Shown here: in pieces, positions 1 through 6,472 of the stretch | Position numbering within the stretch: position 1 is the stretch's first letter | How the letters are laid out: every line of letters begins with the position of its first letter | From: Magnetospirillum sp. | GTDB lineage: Bacteria; Pseudomonadota; Alphaproteobacteria; Rhodospirillales; Magnetospirillaceae | Reading direction: 5' to 3' | Assembly (NCBI GenBank): GCA_020217035.1 | Contig: JAIWOG010000254.1 | Span: 1-10,000, forward strand | Length of the DNA: 10,000 bases | Translations under genes and position numbers: made by a program | Notes under the pieces: generated by a model | What the model was told of the DNA's origin: nothing | Seen by the model: the letters and a program-made list of their open reading frames with translations, nothing else | The model's database searches: none

Positions 1-90
1 GTTCGCCGTCTCGACGCCCGTTTGGTCCGACTTCACCCGGATCTTCACGTTGTAATCAATGACGCGCTTGACCGCGACGAGGACTTTCAT
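1..90 (-). CDS. etfB: Electron transfer flavoprotein beta subunit, N-terminal fragment (cut by window edge)
   Basis: Only the first 30 codons lie in the window, and the gene runs off the left edge. The translation opens with [20 protein letters not shown], the characteristic start of EtfB. In this family EtfB forms a heterodimer with EtfA, binds AMP and helps hold FAD. The dimer carries electrons from acyl-CoA and other dehydrogenases to ETF:ubiquinone oxidoreductase. The ATG (88-90, read on the minus strand) is preceded by a modest GGGAAG ribosome-binding site about 5 bases upstream. The gene lies downstream of the adenosyltransferase gene in the same direction but has its own strong-looking promoter at 171-199, so it need not depend on readthrough. 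etfA would be expected further left, outside the window. Confidence 0.9.
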   Translation of the reverse strand, partial: MKVLVAVKRVIDYNVKIRVKSDQTGVETAN

Positions 91-170
91 GGTCTTCCCG
101 ATTCCTTGATCAGACACACGCCGCCCAAAATGAAATAGGCATAGCGCTGCGTATTTCAGTATTGCATTGC

Positions 171-199
171 ACCATAAGACGTGTGGGTATGCTTGTCAA
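171..199 (-). promoter_or_regulatory. Sigma-70-type promoter for etfB
   Basis: On the minus strand a perfect TTGACA (-35, at 194-199) is separated by exactly 17 bases from TATGGT (-10, at 171-176). This matches the housekeeping sigma-factor consensus well and lies in the AT-richer gap between the adenosyltransferase stop and the etfB start. The predicted transcript starts near 164, giving a leader of roughly 75 bases before etfB. The match to consensus is seen directly; activity is inferred. Confidence 0.72.
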
Positions 200-222
200 C
201 GACACCTGCTTTACACTTGAGC

Positions 223-792
223 TTAGCGGTTCCCGCCGGGAACCCACAGCACGTCGGCGGTTCCCTTGGCGTTCAGCAAGCGGGCCATGACGAACAAATG
301 GTCGGACAGGCGGTTGGCGTAGACGATGGCCTGCTCGCCCACCTGTTCTTCCTGGGCCAGGGCGCAGATCAGGCGTTCGGCCCTTCTGGCGACGGTGCGA
401 GCCACGTGCAGATAGGCGCTGGCTGGCGAGCCGCCGGGCAGGATGAAGGAATTGAGTGGCGCCAATTCGGCGTTCATGGCGTCGATTTCGGTTTCCAGGC
501 GCTCCACCTGGCTGGCGGTCACCCGCAGCGCGGCCCCCGGCGCCTCGTCCTGGGTCGGCGGCGTGCACAAATCGGCGCCCAGGTCGAACAGGTCGTTCTG
601 GATGCGGGCCAGCATGACGTCGGCTTCGCTGCCCTGGGTGTGCAGGCGGACCAGGCCGATGACGGCGTTGGCTTCGTCCACCGTGCCATAGGCTTCGACT
701 CGCAGGCTTTGCTTGGGCACGCGCGAGCCGTTGCCCAGGGACGTCGCCCCCTTGTCGCCGCTTTTGGTGTAGATGCGGGTCAGACGGACCAT
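223..792 (-). CDS. PduO-type cob(I)alamin (corrinoid) adenosyltransferase
   Basis: The 189-residue protein matches the PduO-type ATP:cob(I)alamin adenosyltransferase family in length and motifs. These enzymes move the adenosyl group of ATP to reduced cobalamin, making coenzyme B12 for enzymes such as methylmalonyl-CoA mutase. Visible motifs are the N-terminal ATP-binding stretch TRIYTKSGDKGATSL (residues 5-19), FILPGGS (116-122), the arginine-rich helix ARTVARRAERLI (131-142) and NRLSDHLF (160-167), which belong to the trimer active site. The ATG at 790-792 has a good GAGG ribosome-binding site 6 bases upstream. An in-frame-shifted GTG just upstream opens only a shadow frame. The gene is divergent from lptG and sits ahead of etfB on the same strand. 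It is not the unrelated CobA/BtuR-type enzyme. Confidence 0.93.
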   Translation of the reverse strand: MVRLTRIYTKSGDKGATSLGNGSRVPKQSLRVEAYGTVDEANAVIGLVRLHTQGSEADVMLARIQNDLFDLGADLCTPPTQDEAPGAALRVTASQVERLETEIDAMNAELAPLNSFILPGGSPASAYLHVARTVARRAERLICALAQEEQVGEQAIVYANRLSDHLFVMARLLNAKGTADVLWVPGGNR

Positions 793-853
793 GGATCACC
801 TCGGTTGATGGCGTGGGAAGACGTTATGCCATGGCGGAGGATGCGACGCGAGC

Positions 854-882
854 CTTCCCCTGGACGGGAATCGCACTATAAT
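854..882 (+). promoter_or_regulatory. Candidate promoter for the lptG operon
   Basis: A perfect TATAAT -10 box lies at 877-882, 27 bases before the lptG ATG. At 17-base spacing the -35 position (854-859) reads CTTCCC, a poor match, so the promoter may need an activator or be modest in strength. The box overlaps ACTATA (875-880), which on the minus strand reads TATAGT and could serve the divergent adenosyltransferase gene. Confidence 0.5.
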
Positions 883-909
883 CCGCCGGACTTCGATCAG
901 GACGAACCC

Positions 910-2013
910 ATGCGCCTTTCTCCCACCCTTAGCGCCTATATCGGCCGCCAGTTCCTGCTGGCCTTCGTTTCGGTGTTGGCCGTCATCTTGGGGGTGGTGG
1001 TGCTGTTCGACGTCATCGAACTGATCCGTCGCGCCGCCGGGCGCCCGGGGGTTGGCGTCGAGAGCCTGATGTTCATGGCGGTGCTGAAGCTGCCGCAAAT
1101 GATGCACACGGTGCTGCCCTTCGCGGTGATGATCGGCGCCATGGTGGCGTTCTGGCGGCTGACCCGGTCGCACGAACTGGTGGTGGCCCGTTCGGCCGGC
1201 ATTTCCGCCTGGCAGTTCCTGACCCCGGTGCTGGTGGTCGTCTTCGCGTTGGGTGCGATCGAGCTGACCGCCTTCAACCCGTTGGCGGCGTCGCTTTATG
1301 CCCGCTACCAGAAGCTGGAGGACGAGGTGCTGCTGGGCCGCACCAGCACCCTGGACGTGTCGGAAGTGGGGTTGTGGCTGCGCGAAGGTGACGGTGAGCG
1401 TCAGGTGGTGCTGCATGCCGACCAGGTCAGCCAGCAGGGGCTGACCCTGAACTTGCGCGGGGTCCACGTCTTCTTCCTGGATTCCAACGAACACTTCACC
1501 CATCGGGTGTCGGCGGTGTCGGGGCGGCTGGCCGATGGCTGGCTGGATCTGGAGGACGTGTGGGAGATGGAGGGCGGCAAGTCGTCCCAGCACAAGAAAT
1601 CCCTGCGTCTGCCCACCGAGCTGACGCTGGAACGGGTGCACGACAATTTCGCCTCGCCCGAGACCATGAGCTTCTGGCAATTGCCGGCCTTCATCAGCTT
1701 TTTCGAAAAAGCCGGCTTCACCGCCGTCAAGCATCGCATGCATTTCCAGTCGCTGCTGTCGTCGCCCCTGCTGTATTGCGCCATGGTGCTGGTGGCGGCG
1801 GTGTTTTCATTGCGCCCCAACATGCGGGCGGGCGGCCTGCTGCTGCGAGTGGGGGGCGGTGTCGCCGCCGGTTTCGGCATTTATTTCTTCAACAAGATCG
1901 TCTATGCCTTCGGCCTTTCGGCGACCCTGCCGCAGGGCTTGGCGGCGTGGAGCCCGGCCCTGGTGGCCGGCCTGATCGGCGTGTCCGGCCTTTTGCATCT
2001 GGAAGACGGTTGA
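910..2013 (+). CDS. lptG: LPS export ABC transporter permease, LptG-type
   Basis: The 367-residue protein has the LptF/LptG (YjgP/YjgQ) layout. Three membrane segments come first (about 13-35, 64-84 and 102-122), then a periplasmic beta-rich jellyroll domain (about 130-265), then three more segments (about 283-301, 311-333 and 343-363). The family motif around LTRSHELVVARSAGIS (84-99) precedes the third segment. In the Lpt machine, LptF and LptG with the ATPase LptB pull LPS from the inner membrane and pass it to LptC/LptA. The ATG at 910 has AGGA at 899-902 with 7 bases of spacing. The open frame extends upstream to 181, but that part is antisense to the adenosyltransferase gene and is not coding. 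No lptF lies beside it, which is unusual. Downstream, a glycosyltransferase starts after only 4 bases. An LptF assignment is the main alternative. Confidence 0.88.
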   Translation: MRLSPTLSAYIGRQFLLAFVSVLAVILGVVVLFDVIELIRRAAGRPGVGVESLMFMAVLKLPQMMHTVLPFAVMIGAMVAFWRLTRSHELVVARSAGISAWQFLTPVLVVVFALGAIELTAFNPLAASLYARYQKLEDEVLLGRTSTLDVSEVGLWLREGDGERQVVLHADQVSQQGLTLNLRGVHVFFLDSNEHFTHRVSAVSGRLADGWLDLEDVWEMEGGKSSQHKKSLRLPTELTLERVHDNFASPETMSFWQLPAFISFFEKAGFTAVKHRMHFQSLLSSPLLYCAMVLVAAVFSLRPNMRAGGLLLRVGGGVAAGFGIYFFNKIVYAFGLSATLPQGLAAWSPALVAGLIGVSGLLHLEDG

Positions 2014-2017
2014 GTCC

Positions 2018-3484
2018 ATGACCTGTTCGCGACGCTGGCCGCTGGCGGCCCTGGCGCTGGTGGCCCTGGTCACCCTGTGGCGGTTGGCGCTGCTGGCCTT
2101 CGACCCGCCCAACCTGTCCTTCGACGAGGCGCAATACTGGGCGTGGTCGCAAACCATCCAACTGGGCTATTACTCGAAGCCGCCCATGGTGGCCTGGGCC
2201 ATCGCCGCCACCACCGCGCTTTTCGGCGAGGGCGAGGGGGCCATCAAACTGTCTTCCACCCTGGCCCATCTGGCCACCGCCTTGCTGCTGTTCGCCCTGG
2301 GGCGCGAACTGGTCGACCGTCGTGTCGGCGCCTGGGCAGCGGCGGGCTGGATCACCTTGCCGGCGGTGTCGCTGTCGTCGTTGATGATCACCACCGATCC
2401 TTTCCTGCTGACCGCTTGGGCGGCGGCGCTGTTGTTCCTGGTCAAGGCCGAGAAACGCGGGGCGGGAGTCAACGGCTGGTGGTGGGCGTTCGGACTCGCC
2501 TTCGGCCTGGGGCTGCTGTCCAAATACGCCATGGCCTTCTTCCTGCTGGGGCTGGCCCTGTGGATGGTGTTGCAGCCCGATGCCCGGCGCCTGTTGCGCG
2601 GCGGCGGCTTGTGGGCGGGATTGGGGCTGGGGGTGCTGATCTATGCCCCCAACGGCATCTGGAACGCGCTGAACGGCTTCGTTTCCTACGCCCATACCCG
2701 CGACAACGCCAACCTGCGTGGCGACATGTTCAATTTCGGCAAGCTGGCGGAATTCGTCGGCGGCCAGTTCGGCGTCGCCGGACCCGTCATGATGGCGGCC
2801 ATCCTGTTCGGGCTGGGACTGGGATTGCGCCGCGGTGCCGATCCGCGTTTGCGGCTGCTGTCCGCCTTCACCCTGCCGGTGCTGGCGGTGATGACGGCCG
2901 AAGCCTTCCTGTCGCGGGCCAATGCCAATTGGACGGCGCCGGCCTTTGTCGCCGGGGTGGTGCTGGCCAGCGTGGTGCTGGGGCAAAAGGCGCCGCGCCT
3001 GCTGGCGGTGTCCTTGGCCCTGCACCTGGCAGCCATGGGCGTGCTTTACAACCTGGATGCCGTCCGCCATGGCCTGGGGTTGACTGAAAGCAGCCGTCTG
3101 GACCCCATGAAGCGCATCAGGGGCTGGGACGTGGTGGGGCAACGTGTTTCGGCGATGATGGCCGACCATCCCGGAGCCCGCCTGCTGGCCGACGAGCGCA
3201 AGGTTCTGGCCACCCTGACCTATTACGTCACCCCCCATCCCTTCGACGCGGTGAAGTGGAATCCCAGCGGCGCCATTCATGACCATTTCGACCAGACCAC
3301 CCGGTTGCCGCCGGGGGCAGGGGCCTTCCTCTATGTCACCGAGAACCCCAACGAGCCGGTTTCGGTGCTGTCGCGTTTCGAGCAGTCGCGCTTTGTGGGG
3401 CGGATCGACGACCATCTGAGCGGGGCCTACGGGCGGCCGATTTCCGTGTGGTGGGTGTCGGGTTTCAAAGGGTACCGGGAATGA
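2018..3484 (+). CDS. GT39/ArnT-like polytopic membrane glycosyltransferase (PMT_2 family)
   Basis: The 488-residue protein is a GT-C-fold glycosyltransferase of the ArnT/PMT type. Such enzymes move a sugar from a polyprenyl-phosphate donor to a lipid or protein acceptor on the periplasmic face. After a first membrane helix (about 8-28), the periplasmic loop carries the acidic motif FDEAQYW (D36, E37) expected at the active site, then YSKPP (52-56). ITTDPFL (124-130) and LLSKYAM (166-172) are further recognisable elements among about ten hydrophobic segments running to about residue 345. A soluble C-terminal part (about 350-488) follows. The gene starts 4 bases after lptG, and its stop overlaps the next start as ATGA, so translation is likely coupled. 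Linkage to lptG and a PAP2 phosphatase suggests LPS or lipid A glycosylation, but the donor and acceptor cannot be read from the sequence. Confidence 0.86.
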   Translation: MTCSRRWPLAALALVALVTLWRLALLAFDPPNLSFDEAQYWAWSQTIQLGYYSKPPMVAWAIAATTALFGEGEGAIKLSSTLAHLATALLLFALGRELVDRRVGAWAAAGWITLPAVSLSSLMITTDPFLLTAWAAALLFLVKAEKRGAGVNGWWWAFGLAFGLGLLSKYAMAFFLLGLALWMVLQPDARRLLRGGGLWAGLGLGVLIYAPNGIWNALNGFVSYAHTRDNANLRGDMFNFGKLAEFVGGQFGVAGPVMMAAILFGLGLGLRRGADPRLRLLSAFTLPVLAVMTAEAFLSRANANWTAPAFVAGVVLASVVLGQKAPRLLAVSLALHLAAMGVLYNLDAVRHGLGLTESSRLDPMKRIRGWDVVGQRVSAMMADHPGARLLADERKVLATLTYYVTPHPFDAVKWNPSGAIHDHFDQTTRLPPGAGAFLYVTENPNEPVSVLSRFEQSRFVGRIDDHLSGAYGRPISVWWVSGFKGYRE

Positions 3485-4188
3485 GTCTGTTGCACGCCCT
3501 GTGGCGATCCATGGAAGCCCATCCTTGGCGCTGGACGCTGGCCTTGTTGCTGCCGTTGATCTTCGTCCCGCACATCGACCTGGCCATTTCCGCCCATTTC
3601 TACGACAAGGCGCGTGACGCCTTTCCCGCCCGTTCGTCGCCCATGTACGAGTGGGTGCGCAAGGTGATGCCCTATTTCATGTTCGCTGGCGCCGGCTATG
3701 TGTTGGTGCTGTGGGTGGCGGGCGAGGCGATGAAGCAGGTGTTCCTGGGCATCACGCGTCGGGTCGCAGCCTATCTGCTGCTGTCCCTGGCCTTGGGGCC
3801 GGGGCTGATCGTCAACGTCTTGCTGAAGGAAAACTGGGGGCGGCCGCGCCCCAGCACCATCCGCGAGTTCGGCGGCGACAATTATTTCGTGCCGCCTTTG
3901 GTGTTCTCCGACCAATGCGCCAGCAATTGCTCGTTTTCGTCCGGCCACGGGGCGTTGGGCTTCTGGCCGGTGGCGGTCGCCTTGTTGGTCCCGGCCGCCT
4001 GGCGCGGCGCTGCCGTGGCCGCCGCCCTGGCCTTCGGCGTCATGGTCGGCTTCGTTCGCATCGCCCAGGGCGGCCATTTCTTCTCGGACACCGTGTTCTC
4101 GGCGGTGATCGTGGTGGCGGTGAATCTCTGGCTGCACAAGCGCCTGATCGCCTCCACCGCACGGAGTCATGGAAAAATAATCGACTGA
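3481..4188 (+). CDS. PAP2-family membrane phosphatase (lipid A or polyprenyl phosphatase-like)
   Basis: The 235-residue protein carries the full three-part PAP2 signature: KENWGRPRP (K116-P124, the KX6RP motif), SSGH (catalytic-type H156) and RIAQGGHFFSD (R193, H199, D203). All expected catalytic residues are present. Hydrophobic helices surround these motifs, with the catalytic face predicted on the periplasmic side. Known relatives include lipid A 1- and 4'-phosphatases (LpxE, LpxF), PgpB and undecaprenyl-pyrophosphate phosphatases. The loop between motifs holds two cysteines (DQCASNC), which might form a disulfide. The ATG at 3481 overlaps the glycosyltransferase stop and has AAGGG 8 bases upstream. 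A start 11 codons earlier (3448) is possible but would overlap more. The operon context favours an LPS or lipid-carrier phosphate as substrate; this is inference. Confidence 0.88.
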   Translation: MSLLHALWRSMEAHPWRWTLALLLPLIFVPHIDLAISAHFYDKARDAFPARSSPMYEWVRKVMPYFMFAGAGYVLVLWVAGEAMKQVFLGITRRVAAYLLLSLALGPGLIVNVLLKENWGRPRPSTIREFGGDNYFVPPLVFSDQCASNCSFSSGHGALGFWPVAVALLVPAAWRGAAVAAALAFGVMVGFVRIAQGGHFFSDTVFSAVIVVAVNLWLHKRLIASTARSHGKIID

Positions 4189-4239
4189 ATCGTCGGAAGT
4201 CTTCGCAAGACCCTATGCGGCGGGGCGATTCTCAGGTAA

Positions 4240-4248
4240 TGATATAGT
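4240..4248 (+). promoter_or_regulatory. Candidate extended -10 promoter for the cold-shock gene
   Basis: TGATATAGT forms an extended -10 element: TG at 4240-4241, one base, then TATAGT at 4243-4248. No -35 match is seen at 17-18 bases, which is tolerated in extended -10 promoters. Transcription would start near 4255 and leave an untranslated leader of about 85 bases, a common arrangement for cold-shock genes. Confidence 0.45.
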
Positions 4249-4291
4249 TTCAGGCCGTGCTCGGACCTCAATGAAGGGGGCGGGTGGGCCA

Positions 4292-4320
4292 CCTCGCGTT
4301 TGCGCGGGGGCGATTTTGTT
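4292..4320 (+). promoter_or_regulatory. Hairpin with T-rich tail in the cold-shock gene leader (attenuator-like)
   Basis: CCTCGCG (4292-4298) pairs with CGCGGGG (4303-4309) around a TTTG loop, giving a 7-bp stem with one T-G wobble. It is followed after a few bases by ATTTTGTT (4313-4320). The element resembles a weak intrinsic terminator. It lies between the candidate promoter and the cold-shock ATG, so it could end transcripts from the upstream operon, attenuate the cold-shock gene, or act as a temperature-responsive leader structure. Confidence 0.4.
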
Positions 4321-4339
4321 CTAGGACGAGTAACGACAC

Positions 4340-4954
4340 ATGGCATGGAACCGAGATAATCATGGTGGCCGCTCCCGCGATCGTGGCCGGCGGGACGACT
4401 TTGGTGGCGATATGGGCGGGTACGAGCCCCGCGCCCCGCGGATGGCTGCCCCCAGCAGCTTCGACCGCCAGGCGGTCACCCAAACCAACGTGACCGCCAC
4501 CGTGAAGTGGTTCAATGCCTCGAAGGGCTTTGGCTTCGTCGCTCCGTCCGACGGCACGCCGGATGCGTTCCTGCACATCTCCGCCTTGGAACGTGCCGGT
4601 CTGACCCAGGTCGCCGAAGGCACCACCCTGGTGGTCGATTTGGGCCAGGGCAACCGTGGCCCGCAGGTGGTCACCGTGCATGAAGTGGACGCTTCGACCG
4701 CGACCGCCGCTCCGCGCTCTGCTCCGCGCTTCGAGCGCGGCCCGACCGAAACCGTCGAGGGCGTGGTCAAGTTCTTCTCGGCTGAAAAGGGCTTCGGCTT
4801 CGTTCAGACCGACCAGGGCGGCAAGGATGTGTTCGTGCACATCAAGGCCCTGGAACGCTCGGGCATCAAGGCTCTGGAGACCGGTCAGCGCGTGCGCTGC
4901 ACCACCACCCAGGGTCAGAAGGGTCCGCAGGCCGACACCGTCGCCCTGATCTGA
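4340..4954 (+). CDS. Double cold-shock-domain protein
   Basis: The 204-residue protein contains two cold-shock domains, at about residues 52-117 and 138-204. Each has both nucleic-acid-binding motifs: KGFGFV (62-67) with DAFLHI (75-80), and KGFGFV (150-155) with DVFVHI (163-168). Such proteins bind single-stranded RNA or DNA through an OB fold and act as RNA chaperones or antiterminators. Duplicated domains of about 200 residues are typical of alphaproteobacteria, whereas CspA has one domain of about 70. The first 35 residues are rich in Arg, Gly and Asp and likely disordered, and may add RNA contacts. The linker (about 118-137) is rich in Ala, Thr and Pro. The ATG at 4340 has only a weak or distant ribosome-binding site (AGGA at 4323-4326). 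A terminator follows. Confidence 0.92.
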   Translation: MAWNRDNHGGRSRDRGRRDDFGGDMGGYEPRAPRMAAPSSFDRQAVTQTNVTATVKWFNASKGFGFVAPSDGTPDAFLHISALERAGLTQVAEGTTLVVDLGQGNRGPQVVTVHEVDASTATAAPRSAPRFERGPTETVEGVVKFFSAEKGFGFVQTDQGGKDVFVHIKALERSGIKALETGQRVRCTTTQGQKGPQADTVALI

Positions 4955-4971
4955 TCCTGATCGCTTGAAAG

Positions 4972-5015
4972 CCGCCCATCGGCCGTCCGCTTGGACTGGC
5001 CGGTGGGCGGTTTTT
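4972..5015 (+). terminator. Rho-independent terminator after the cold-shock gene
   Basis: An imperfect GC-rich inverted repeat (CCGCCCA and CGGCC on the left arm, GGCCG and TGGGCGG on the right arm) closes on a short GCTT loop and is followed by TTTTTG. It starts 17 bases after the cold-shock stop. The exported-protein gene converges from the right with its stop at 5024. Read on the minus strand the stem is followed by only CTTTC, so it may end that transcript weakly too. Confidence 0.85.
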
Positions 5016-5023
5016 GTTTGGGC

Positions 5024-5530
5024 TTAGCGCTTGACGCCGCAAGCCTTGTCGATGGCGGCCAAGGCGTCGGAAAAACCCGACAGCGGCACCACGTCGGTGA
5101 CGCTGCCGCCCTTGCCGGGCACGGCGCGGACGGTGACGTCGCGGCCCTTGACCATGGCGGCAAGGATCGACGGGTCCGCCTTGGCATCCTTGGCCCAGGC
5201 GGACTTGCCGCTGGTCATGAAGCTGTGCTTCATGCCGCCGATCTGGATTTCCGCTTCCGAATCCTTCTTGAAGCCGTAGCCGGCGGTCAGGCTGATCTCT
5301 CCTTCGCTTTTCGGGCGGTGGGTGACGGCGACGACGGTGCCGACCCGGCCCTTTTCGCCGCCTTGGATGCGGTCGGCTTGGGCCGCCATGTAACACACCT
5401 TGCCGCCGTTCTCGGGATAGACATAGGCTTCCCAGGCGCCGGTGCGGCCCAGACGCTTGGGGGTGTCGGCGGCCATGGCCGGCAGGGTGGCGGCGATCAG
5501 GGTAAGGACGGCAAGCGAGCGGCCAAGCAT
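5024..5530 (-). CDS. Exported invasion-associated locus B (IalB)-family protein
   Basis: The 168-residue protein begins with a clear signal peptide, MLGRSLAVLTLIAATLPAMA, with likely cleavage after residue 20 (AMA-AD). The mature part resembles the IalB family: GRTGAWEAYVY (29-38), KVCYMAAQ (44-51), VTHRP (69-73), LTAGYGFKK (81-89) and a C-terminal GFSDALAAIDKAC (152-164). Cysteines at 46 and 164 could form a periplasmic disulfide. The family is named for a Bartonella protein linked to erythrocyte invasion but is widespread in free-living alphaproteobacteria, where its role is not settled. The ATG at 5528-5530 has AAGG 9 bases upstream and places the signal peptide correctly. An upstream TTG at 5596 would add 22 residues ahead of the signal peptide and lies within the predicted -35 box, so it was rejected. 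Confidence 0.82.
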   Translation of the reverse strand: MLGRSLAVLTLIAATLPAMAADTPKRLGRTGAWEAYVYPENGGKVCYMAAQADRIQGGEKGRVGTVVAVTHRPKSEGEISLTAGYGFKKDSEAEIQIGGMKHSFMTSGKSAWAKDAKADPSILAAMVKGRDVTVRAVPGKGGSVTDVVPLSGFSDALAAIDKACGVKR

Positions 5531-5567
5531 GTCGGGCAACCTTTTCAGTTTCGCATCTGCGAAGGGG

Positions 5568-5596
5568 TTTAAGCCCAGGCTTCGGGTCCCTGTCAA
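5568..5596 (-). promoter_or_regulatory. Candidate promoter for the IalB-family gene
   Basis: On the minus strand a perfect TTGACA (5591-5596) is followed 17 bases later by CTTAAA (5568-5573), a weak -10 match. The predicted start would leave a leader of about 30 bases before the ATG at 5530. Alphaproteobacterial promoters often keep a strong -35 with a loose -10. The position lies between the Nudix stop and the signal peptide start. Confidence 0.5.
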
Positions 5597-5605
5597 CCTT
5601 GCAAC

Positions 5606-6124
5606 TTATTCACCAAGCGGGCGGCCGCGTGGCGGGAAGATGCTTTTGCCGCGCATTTGGCGTTCGTATTCCAGCGACCAGCGCACATTGGGATAGGCCA
5701 GGTCGCCCCATGGAATGTCTTCCCAGGGCACCAGCATGACTTCCTGGCTTTCCGGTCCGGCGGCACAGTCGGGGCTGAGCATGCGGGCCCGGTAGATCAT
5801 GTGCACCTGGCTGATTTCCGGGATGGAGTAGACGGCCAAAAGCGCGTCGATCTCGGCCCGGGCCCGGGCTTCTTCCCACACCTCGCGCAAGGCCCCCTGC
5901 TCGGTGGTTTCGTGCAGCTCCATGTAGCCCACCGGCATGGTCCAGAAGCCGACCCGCGGCTCGATGGCGCGACGGCACAGCAGGTACTTGTCTTCCCAGG
6001 TGCAGACGGCGCCGACGATGACCTTGGGGTTTTCGTAGACGATGAAGCCGCAATCGCCGCAAACCAGTCGTTCGCGGTCGTCGCCTTCCGGGATCATTCG
6101 TTTGTTCGGGCCTTGCAGTCGCAT
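5606..6124 (-). CDS. Nudix hydrolase with half zinc ribbon
   Basis: The 172-residue protein is a Nudix hydrolase, a family that cleaves nucleoside diphosphates linked to another moiety, such as ADP-ribose, NADH or sugar nucleotides. The Nudix box runs from G66 (GYMELHE) through REVWEE (80-85). Metal-binding E81, E84 and E85 are present, but the usual glycine after EEx is R87. N-terminal [21 protein letters not shown] sequence (9-26) is the second half of a Nudix zinc ribbon, with C22 and C25. The first CxxC normally before it is missing. The chosen ATG (6122-6124) lacks a clear ribosome-binding site; Met10 is an alternative start. The open frame continues upstream to 6454 but there is antiparallel-frame overlap with the 77-residue gene. 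The substrate cannot be assigned. Confidence 0.85.
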   Translation of the reverse strand: MRLQGPNKRMIPEGDDRERLVCGDCGFIVYENPKVIVGAVCTWEDKYLLCRRAIEPRVGFWTMPVGYMELHETTEQGALREVWEEARARAEIDALLAVYSIPEISQVHMIYRARMLSPDCAAGPESQEVMLVPWEDIPWGDLAYPNVRWSLEYERQMRGKSIFPPRGRPLGE

Positions 6125-6170
6125 GGCGGGCAGTCTGAACAACCCGGCCCCGTCAGGCAAGGCAAGAGTG

Positions 6171-6404
6171 CTAAACCAGGATATCCAGATAGGTGCCGCG
6201 CCGCGCCCGGCGGTCCAATTGGTCCAGCGGGAAGTCGGGGGGCAGGATACGGTTGCCCGGCTTGCCACCGATGGCCCCGCGGGTGCTGGAATCGCTGGCG
6301 GCGCCGGCCATGGGCACCTCGCGGCTGCCCGCGCCCAGGCCCAGGGCTTGCTTGATGGAGTCCAGTCCGGACCCCGAAGGTGGAATACGAAGATTGTCGG
6401 CCAT
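6171..6404 (-). CDS. Small protein of unknown function (77 residues)
   Basis: I do not recognise this protein. It starts [20 protein letters not shown] and ends with a charged, proline-containing stretch, [19 protein letters not shown] followed by YLDILV. It has no signal peptide, membrane helix or cysteine. The middle (about 25-50) is rich in Gly, Ala and Ser and probably disordered. The ATG at 6402-6404 has GGAAG about 5 bases upstream, and a minus-strand TATAAT lies at 6429-6434, which supports a real gene. A longer frame starting at 6473 would add 23 residues across that promoter and was not chosen. The Nudix gene starts 46 bases downstream on the same strand, so the two may be cotranscribed. 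Confidence 0.6.
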   Translation of the reverse strand: MADNLRIPPSGSGLDSIKQALGLGAGSREVPMAGAASDSSTRGAIGGKPGNRILPPDFPLDQLDRRARRGTYLDILV

Positions 6405-6428
6405 GTCATCTTCCCGCGCGAGGAGGCG

Positions 6429-6458
6429 ATTATAGCACGACCACCCCTTACCATTCCA
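6429..6458 (-). promoter_or_regulatory. Candidate promoter for the 77-residue gene
   Basis: On the minus strand a perfect TATAAT (6429-6434) lies 24 bases before the ATG at 6404. The -35 region at 18-base spacing (6453-6458) reads TGGAAT, a weak match. It would drive the 77-residue gene and perhaps the Nudix gene, and it is divergent from the tusE promoter. Confidence 0.45.
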
Positions 6459-6472
6459 TGAATGCCGGACCA

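Noticed and set aside
110..799. Alternative minus-strand frame of 229 codons covering the adenosyltransferase region
   Set aside because: It is the out-of-frame reading; the 189-residue frame contains all PduO motifs and a better start.
181..2013. Open frame extending lptG upstream by 243 codons
   Set aside because: The extra part is antisense to the adenosyltransferase gene, lacks homology to LptG, and a good ribosome-binding site and TATAAT box mark the ATG at 910.
1889..3415. Long minus-strand open frame of 508 codons opposite the glycosyltransferase gene
   Set aside because: The translation is rich in Gln, Gly, Arg and His, typical of a GC-rich shadow frame, while the plus strand encodes a clear membrane protein with conserved motifs.
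4199..4211. GTCTT-CGC-AAGAC hairpin just after the phosphatase gene
   Set aside because: The stem is only 5 bp with a 3-base loop and no T-run follows, so it is not supported as a terminator.
5606..6454. Extended 282-codon form of the Nudix protein
   Set aside because: The added N-terminal part is the out-of-frame reading of the 77-residue gene on the same strand and shows no domain; it also lacks the missing CxxC.
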